Under the pieces are notes generated by a model. That model made no database searches, was not told the origin of the DNA, and saw only the letters and a program-made list of their open reading frames with translations. From JAADHY01 sp964428935 (lineage in GTDB: Bacteria > Planctomycetota > Planctomycetia > Planctomycetales > Planctomycetaceae): a stretch of 9,817 bases of DNA. A program made the position numbers and the translations under genes. The stretch lies in assembly GCA_964428935.1 (NCBI GenBank), contig CAYSAG010000197.1, positions 1 to 9,817 on the forward strand, given 5' to 3'. Position 1 is the stretch's first letter. Each line of letters opens with the position of its first letter. Of this stretch, positions 5,585-9,817 are shown piece by piece.

Positions 5585-6622
5585 TCAGCCCCGACGCCGC
5601 ATGTACTTCCGAATGATTTCCGCGGCCACTTGCGTGGGGTCGGGCTGTTTCTCTTCGTCGCCCTTGCTCTCGGCCGGCTCTTTTTCTTCCTTCTTTTTCG
5701 GCGGCTCTTCTTTCACTCCGGTTTCGGACGGGTCGGGCAGCCGGACCGGAGGCAGGTCGACGACGACTTTCTTGGTCGGGGTCGGCTGGACGGGAGCGGC
5801 ACCTTGCTGAGCGACCTGCTGCAATTGCTGCTGGAGCAGTTGCTGCAGAAGTTGCGGGTCAATGACCGGCTGAATGGGCTGCGTGGGTTGGACCGGTGCC
5901 GTCCCTGGTGGGACTACCCCAGCGGCCGGTTGCGGGACGGCGGCTTGAGGTTGCGGGGCGGCTCCGGGCGGCACGGCCGGTTGCGGGCCCACGGGCTGCT
6001 GGGGCCCGACGGCCTGTTGCGGTGCGGCGGGTTGTTGCGGAGCGACCGGCTGTTGCGGAGCGACCGGCTGTTGCGGAGCCGCCGTGGGCGGTGGTGGCGT
6101 TGGAGACTCGACGCCCGTCGGCGCGGCCGGTTGTCCCGCTGGCTGTCCCGTTTGTGGGGCGAAAATGACCGTCGTGTCGCCGGACAGGTTGACGGTCTCT
6201 TGAGTCGCCTGGTCTGGGGCGGGCACCGCGGTCGGCGGAGGCTGCGGCGGAGCGGCCGGCTGGGCGGTCGGAGGTGTGGCAGGAGCCTCCGTTTGGGCAG
6301 CCGGTTGCTGGGGCGCTTGCACCTGCTCGTGAATGACCACTTCGAACGTCAAGTCGCCCACTTGAATTCGGTCGCCGCTCTTCAGCACGACTTGTCCGTG
6401 AATTCGCTCGCCGTTGACGTACGTGCCGTTGGTGCTGCCAAGGTCGCGGACGCGAACCGAGTAGTCGTCAAGGAGCAGGGCACAGTGGTGACGGCTGACC
6501 GACTCGTCTTTCGGACGGAGGTGACAGTCGTGCTCGCGGCCAATCAAGAACTTGCTCGTGTTCAGCGGAATGACTTGCCCGTCCTGTTTGCCGCCGACCG
6601 CCTTTAGCTCCGCTCGCAACAT
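5585..6622 (-). CDS. FHA-domain protein with Pro/Gln-rich linker
   Basis: A 345-aa protein with an N-terminal FHA domain (about 5-97), a phosphothreonine-peptide binding fold. Its signature residues are intact: IGRE (27-30), SVSRHH (41-46), STNGTYVNG (63-71), then SGDRIQVGD. A disordered Pro/Gln/Ala linker (about 101-250) follows, interrupted by a less disordered TQETVNLSGDTTVIF (140-154) and containing QQPVAP-type repeats. After that come a Gln-rich helix (255-273), a charged Lys/Glu segment (303-327) and an ordered-looking tail TQVAAEIIRKYMRRRG (330-345). There is no membrane helix, so it is probably a cytoplasmic adaptor for Ser/Thr kinase signalling. The frame is open to 6709, but ATG 6622 has a purine-rich GGGAGAGGG (6634-6626) 3 bases upstream and starts the FHA fold directly. 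No kinase or phosphatase gene is in the window. Confidence 0.88.
   Translation of the reverse strand: MLRAELKAVGGKQDGQVIPLNTSKFLIGREHDCHLRPKDESVSRHHCALLLDDYSVRVRDLGSTNGTYVNGERIHGQVVLKSGDRIQVGDLTFEVVIHEQVQAPQQPAAQTEAPATPPTAQPAAPPQPPPTAVPAPDQATQETVNLSGDTTVIFAPQTGQPAGQPAAPTGVESPTPPPPTAAPQQPVAPQQPVAPQQPAAPQQAVGPQQPVGPQPAVPPGAAPQPQAAVPQPAAGVVPPGTAPVQPTQPIQPVIDPQLLQQLLQQQLQQVAQQGAAPVQPTPTKKVVVDLPPVRLPDPSETGVKEEPPKKKEEKEPAESKGDEEKQPDPTQVAAEIIRKYMRRRG
6033..6080 (-). repeat. 18-bp in-frame tandem repeat in the FHA linker
   Basis: The unit TGTTGCGGAGCGACCGGC (+ strand) occurs twice perfectly (6033-6050, 6051-6068), followed by a partial third copy (6069-6080). In the protein it gives repeated Gln-Gln-Pro-Val-Ala-Pro, with diverged copies continuing as QQPAAP, QQAVGP and QQPVGP. 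An 18-base unit keeps the frame, so copy number can change without breaking the gene. Confidence 0.85.
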
Positions 6623-6661
6623 TTTCCCTCTCCCACACCGAGTTTTTTCGCGACGACTCCA

Positions 6662-6690
6662 CAAATACCCGGCGTCCGCGAATCCGTCAA
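6662..6690 (-). promoter_or_regulatory. possible sigma-70-type promoter for the FHA gene
   Basis: On the - strand TTGACG (6690-6685; 5 of 6 match to TTGACA) is followed after exactly 17 bases by TATTTG (6667-6662; 3 of 6 match to TATAAT). The predicted start near 6655 would give a leader of about 33 bases ahead of the ribosome binding site and the ATG at 6622. Spacing and location are good; the -10 is weak. Confidence 0.38.
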
Positions 6691-7326
6691 GCTCGGCCCC
6701 GCCAGCCACCGCTGGACTGCCGGCAACCCGTCTGCGTCCCGGCCGGGCGACGAGCAGTCGCCTCGACTCGCGGAGCCTTTTCAGCCCCCGACCGAAATGC
6801 CCTCACAAGCCGTTCCGGCCAAAAGACCCGTGCCGTCCACTGGCTTCACGGGCCGGGAAGCGCCGACGCCGTCTTCAGAAAAGCGAAACTTTCCGCCAAC
6901 CTTGGACGTCCGCCGTCTCTCCCACGACGCTTCCGCCACAAGAACGCTGGGCGAGTGGGAACGCTCGCCGAACCGTCCGCGAAAAAAGTTCATTCCTGCC
7001 GACGGCCTCGAGCGGCAACTCGGGCTGGTTCCTCACCGGAGCTCAAAGGACGCACTCACGCCAGCCACCGACGCTCCCGGGATTCCCTCTCGGCAAGCAC
7101 GCCGCTCCGCCGCCCGTTTTCCCAACGGTCAGCACTCCCGACGCCGGCCTTTGCCTCGGCTGAGCGGAAAACTGCGGCAACCACAGGCGACTCAGAAAAA
7201 CAGGCAAAATGACGTACGCGCTAAGCTAACGCTCGTCTTGCCAGTTGTCAATAAGAGTCCAGAGCGTGGCAGGCGAGGAGCGGCGCGGTGCGGTACGGCG
7301 GGTCTGCGCCGGCGCCCGCCTTCTTG
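6691..7326. other. gene-free stretch between the permease and the FHA gene
   Basis: About 640 bases without a supportable gene. The + strand frames across it give Arg/Ser/Pro-rich translations that run on into the permease gene in antisense, and no frame has both a ribosome binding site and a protein-like composition. I see no tRNA, no known riboswitch and no mobile-element end. The hairpin next to the permease stop (7297-7320) is listed separately. Confidence 0.5.
7297..7320 (-). terminator. GC hairpin just after the permease stop, terminator-like
   Basis: On the - strand GGCGGG (7320-7315) pairs with CCCGCC (7302-7297), and the 12-base loop itself contains the palindrome CGCCGGCG. It begins 6 bases after the permease stop codon, where an end-of-transcript structure is expected. 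No T-run follows, so if it terminates or protects the transcript it is not the classical form. Confidence 0.33.
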
Positions 7327-9816
7327 CTACTCGCGACGCAACGACGCCAGCAACTCCGACGACGTCGCCTCGCGCACGGCCAACAAAGCCGACAGCAGCC
7401 CGACCACCAAGACGGCCAGCAACGTAGCAAACAGCGTCTTCCAGTCCACGTCCGCCCCAATGCTCGTCAGGTGAGGAGTCATGGCCGCCAGCGCAGAGAC
7501 CGTTCCGCCCAACAGGCCCCACGCCAGCAGGGCGGTGTTTTCCCAAAGGACCAGCCAGGCCAATTGGCCGCGTCGAAAGCCGACGGCCCGCAGCAGGGCC
7601 AGCTCGGCTCGTCGCTCCAACACGTTTCGCAGCAGAACCGCCGACAGGCCGAACGTGCCCAGCAGCAAGCCCAGACCGCCCAGTACGAGGAAGGTCGACA
7701 GGTACGTGTTCTGCACGCTCAAGAATTCGGCCAGACGGTCGGCCACCCGCTCGACGTCGAAGCCGTACGGAGCCAGCCGCGTCTCCAACAGCACTTGCAG
7801 TCGGTCGGCCTCTTCGTCCGACAAAGCGGCCGCTGTGTCGGTCGACCCGGACGACTGGAAACGTCGGTCGCCAATCAAGAAGTACCGGTAGCCGGCCACG
7901 TCCGGGAAGAGCTTCAGAAAGTTTTGCTCGGAAATCAACAACACGCCTTGGAAAACGCTTCCGTTCAACTGGCCGAGGATTTTCAGCTTGACCGGCCGGC
8001 CGCGGTCGTCTTCGACCAGCAGCGTGTCGCCAATGCCCTTGTGCAGGCTGTAGAGCAGCGTGTTCATGTCGCCCAGGGCAGGAATGGTTCCGTCGTTCTG
8101 AGGCTGTTCCAGCAGCTTCCATGGGTTCTCGGCCCGTGTGTCGGCGAAGGCAAACCCGTCCCGTTCGACCAGCTCGCGCGGGACCCCCAGAATGGTCGGC
8201 CTTCGCGGTCGGAACAGGTTCAAGCAGCTGGCGTCCTCGCCCGGCTTGACGCGGAACGACACGGCCAGCATTTTCTCGAGCAGCCGCCCTTCGGGCGAGC
8301 CGGCGGGAAAAGTCAGGTCGAGCTTCTCGCGGCCTTCGGGCGTGTTCAAGTTGTGCAGGACCGGCACGGCCGATTCGGCCACGAACAGGAAACCGCCGTT
8401 GCCGGAGTGCAGTTCCGGCTGTTCCACGGCCGGGTTTCGCCGTCCGGCCGCAACGGCCACAATGACGAACGTCGCGGTGGCGACCAAACCCGTCGACAGC
8501 ACGCTGCGGCGTCGGTTGCGGCCCGCGTTGCGCAGAGCCAGCCGGGCCAGTCCTGCCAAGCCGCGTCCTCGGACGGCAAAGACGCGGTCGGAGTCGAGCC
8601 AGGCAGAAAGACCCGCCAGACACGCCGTCAGCAAACACAGGCCGACGACGAAAAACGCCACCACTCGCCACGACAAACCGCCGAAGGCTTCGGTGGCTGG
8701 CACCAGTCCCAGCAGCGACGCCGCCACCAGGACGGCGGACACCGCCACTGCGGCCGTCGCCACTTGGCCGGCTCGACGAGCCCGCCGTTGCTGAGCGGCG
8801 GCCGTCAGCGCCACGTCCGACACCCCCGCCAGCAGCTCCCGCACGGACAGCCGTCGCAACCCACGAAAGCTCCACCACACAGCCGCCAACGCGGACACGA
8901 CCGACACGGCCAAGCCGGTCAGCACGCTCGTCGGCTCCACGTGCAGCAGCAGGAACCGCGTCCGAATGGCTTCGAACCACCACGTCTTCAGACCGTGAAC
9001 CAGGACCGCCGCGTAGCCCACCGCCGCCACTTGTCCCAACAGCGCCCCCAGCACGACGACCGCAGACCCTTCCAGTAGGAAGAGCCGACGCACTTGTCGA
9101 GCCGTCAGGCCGACGGCCAGCAGCAACCCGACCTGAGCCGTCCGCCGCTCCACCGTCAGCCGAAACAGCAGTCCAATCAGAATCAATGCCGCCAGAATGA
9201 CGAAGAAGCTGAAGCCGAAGAACAGGCCGGCGAAGTCCGTGGTGCCGCTGGCCGCCTCCAACCCTTCGTACTTGACCGCTCGGAACGCCAAGCCCAAGCG
9301 TTCCGGCTGCACGGCGCGAGCGACTTTCTGTCGAAGCTCCTGTTGGAACTGCTCCAACTTCTGGCCCGCCGGCGGAGCCACTCGAACCGAAGTCACTTGC
9401 CCGTAGCGGTTGCCCCAAAGCCGCTGGGCCGTTTGAAGGCGGACGAACGCCTTGGGCGTCGCGCGGTAGCGGTCCCAGTACTCTTCGTCGCGGTCCGTAA
9501 TTCGGTCCAGTTTCATTGGGAAGGGCTGCTGCCAGTGAGCCACGTCGTCGGCGTCCGTAATTCCTCGAACCTCTGGCGTCAGGACCGGGTCTTCCGCCAC
9601 GGTGCCGTCCAGCGCGACCACGCCGCACACCTGGAACCGCTGCTCGCGCTCAGACAGCTCGCGGTGCGAGCCCACGACGTAGTAAGTCAGCCGCACCGTC
9701 TGGCCCACTTGCACGGCCAAGTCTTCGGCCAGCCATTGGTTCAACACAATTTCGTCGTCCGAGCGCGGCGGCCGGCCAGCCACAAACCGGAAGGGACCGA
9801 AAGGCGGCTCCGTCTC
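7327..9816 (-). CDS. FtsX/LolE-type ABC transporter permease, N-terminus beyond window
   Basis: An inner-membrane permease of the MacB/FtsX/LolCDE superfamily. The frame is open to the right edge, so 829 residues are seen and the start is missing; the GTG at 9783 lies within coding sequence (FRFVAGRPP crosses it). Order: end of a periplasmic domain (1-195); first FtsX module with helices at about 197-218, 248-274 and 295-316; two linking helices (352-372, 383-406); a basic amphipathic LARLALRNAGRNRRRS (422-437) leading to a helix at 438-458; a second periplasmic domain (460-701); and the second FtsX module with helices at 706-729, 752-779 and 793-814, ending in SLRRE. Nine helices are visible and a tenth is expected upstream. 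No ATPase is in the window. The substrate cannot be told; lipoprotein, lipid or peptide export and cell-wall control all use this architecture. Confidence 0.88.
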   Translation of the reverse strand, partial: ETEPPFGPFRFVAGRPPRSDDEIVLNQWLAEDLAVQVGQTVRLTYYVVGSHRELSEREQRFQVCGVVALDGTVAEDPVLTPEVRGITDADDVAHWQQPFPMKLDRITDRDEEYWDRYRATPKAFVRLQTAQRLWGNRYGQVTSVRVAPPAGQKLEQFQQELRQKVARAVQPERLGLAFRAVKYEGLEAASGTTDFAGLFFGFSFFVILAALILIGLLFRLTVERRTAQVGLLLAVGLTARQVRRLFLLEGSAVVVLGALLGQVAAVGYAAVLVHGLKTWWFEAIRTRFLLLHVEPTSVLTGLAVSVVSALAAVWWSFRGLRRLSVRELLAGVSDVALTAAAQQRRARRAGQVATAAVAVSAVLVAASLLGLVPATEAFGGLSWRVVAFFVVGLCLLTACLAGLSAWLDSDRVFAVRGRGLAGLARLALRNAGRNRRRSVLSTGLVATATFVIVAVAAGRRNPAVEQPELHSGNGGFLFVAESAVPVLHNLNTPEGREKLDLTFPAGSPEGRLLEKMLAVSFRVKPGEDASCLNLFRPRRPTILGVPRELVERDGFAFADTRAENPWKLLEQPQNDGTIPALGDMNTLLYSLHKGIGDTLLVEDDRGRPVKLKILGQLNGSVFQGVLLISEQNFLKLFPDVAGYRYFLIGDRRFQSSGSTDTAAALSDEEADRLQVLLETRLAPYGFDVERVADRLAEFLSVQNTYLSTFLVLGGLGLLLGTFGLSAVLLRNVLERRAELALLRAVGFRRGQLAWLVLWENTALLAWGLLGGTVSALAAMTPHLTSIGADVDWKTLFATLLAVLVVGLLSALLAVREATSSELLASLRRE

Positions 9817-9817
9817 G

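Noticed and set aside
5093..6607. 504-codon open frame on the + strand opposite the FHA gene
   Set aside because: Its translation is Arg/Gly/Leu low complexity produced by the antisense of the Pro/Gln linker. The opposite strand carries an intact FHA domain with a ribosome binding site.
7288..9078. 596-codon + strand frame opposite the permease
   Set aside because: Gln/Arg/His-rich antisense translation without any domain signal; the permease frame explains the region fully.
7226..9628. 800-codon open frame on the - strand in another frame of the permease
   Set aside because: Arg/Gly/Ala-rich with no hydrophobic pattern or motif. It is a shadow created by high G/C at third positions of the true permease frame.
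9781..9783. GTG as the start of the permease
   Set aside because: The frame continues without a stop to the window edge with coding-like sequence, and the family has a membrane helix and a longer periplasmic domain upstream.

Overview
The window is GC-rich bacterial chromosomal DNA with strong G/C preference at third codon positions, which leaves long spurious open frames opposite the real genes. The gene content points to Planctomycetota: an FHA protein with a long Pro/Gln/Ala-rich linker, a threonine synthase with an N-terminal Cys-rich ribbon, a very large two-module FtsX-type permease, and several small membrane proteins of no recognised family. This assignment is an inference from style and content; no marker gene is present.

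Layout: one 177-aa protein of unknown function lies on the + strand (253-786). Everything else runs on the - strand, so the two groups converge at about 787-972. In - strand reading order, from the right edge, the genes are: a two-module FtsX-like ABC transporter permease cut by the window edge (7327 to past 9816); a roughly 700-base gene-free stretch; an FHA-domain protein (5585-6622) with a promoter-like sequence just upstream; a roughly 600-base gene-free stretch with a tandem 16-bp repeat and hairpins; a membrane-anchored M28-family enzyme resembling glutaminyl cyclases (3883-4980); a 145-aa three-helix membrane protein (3275-3712); a 329-base gap with a possible promoter; threonine synthase (1545-2945); and, 68 bases further on, a 167-aa two-helix membrane protein (973-1476).

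How the genes work together: the window looks like ordinary core and housekeeping genes with wide spacing rather than one system. Threonine synthase and the 167-aa membrane protein could be cotranscribed, and so could the M28 enzyme and the 145-aa membrane protein; no functional link is visible. The permease needs an ATP-binding partner that must be encoded outside the window. I see no mobile element, CRISPR array, tRNA, rRNA, toxin-antitoxin or defence locus. The points most worth a second look are the cyclase-like active site of the M28 protein, a possible phospho-threonine switch in the FHA linker, and the repeat cluster in the gap at 4981-5584.
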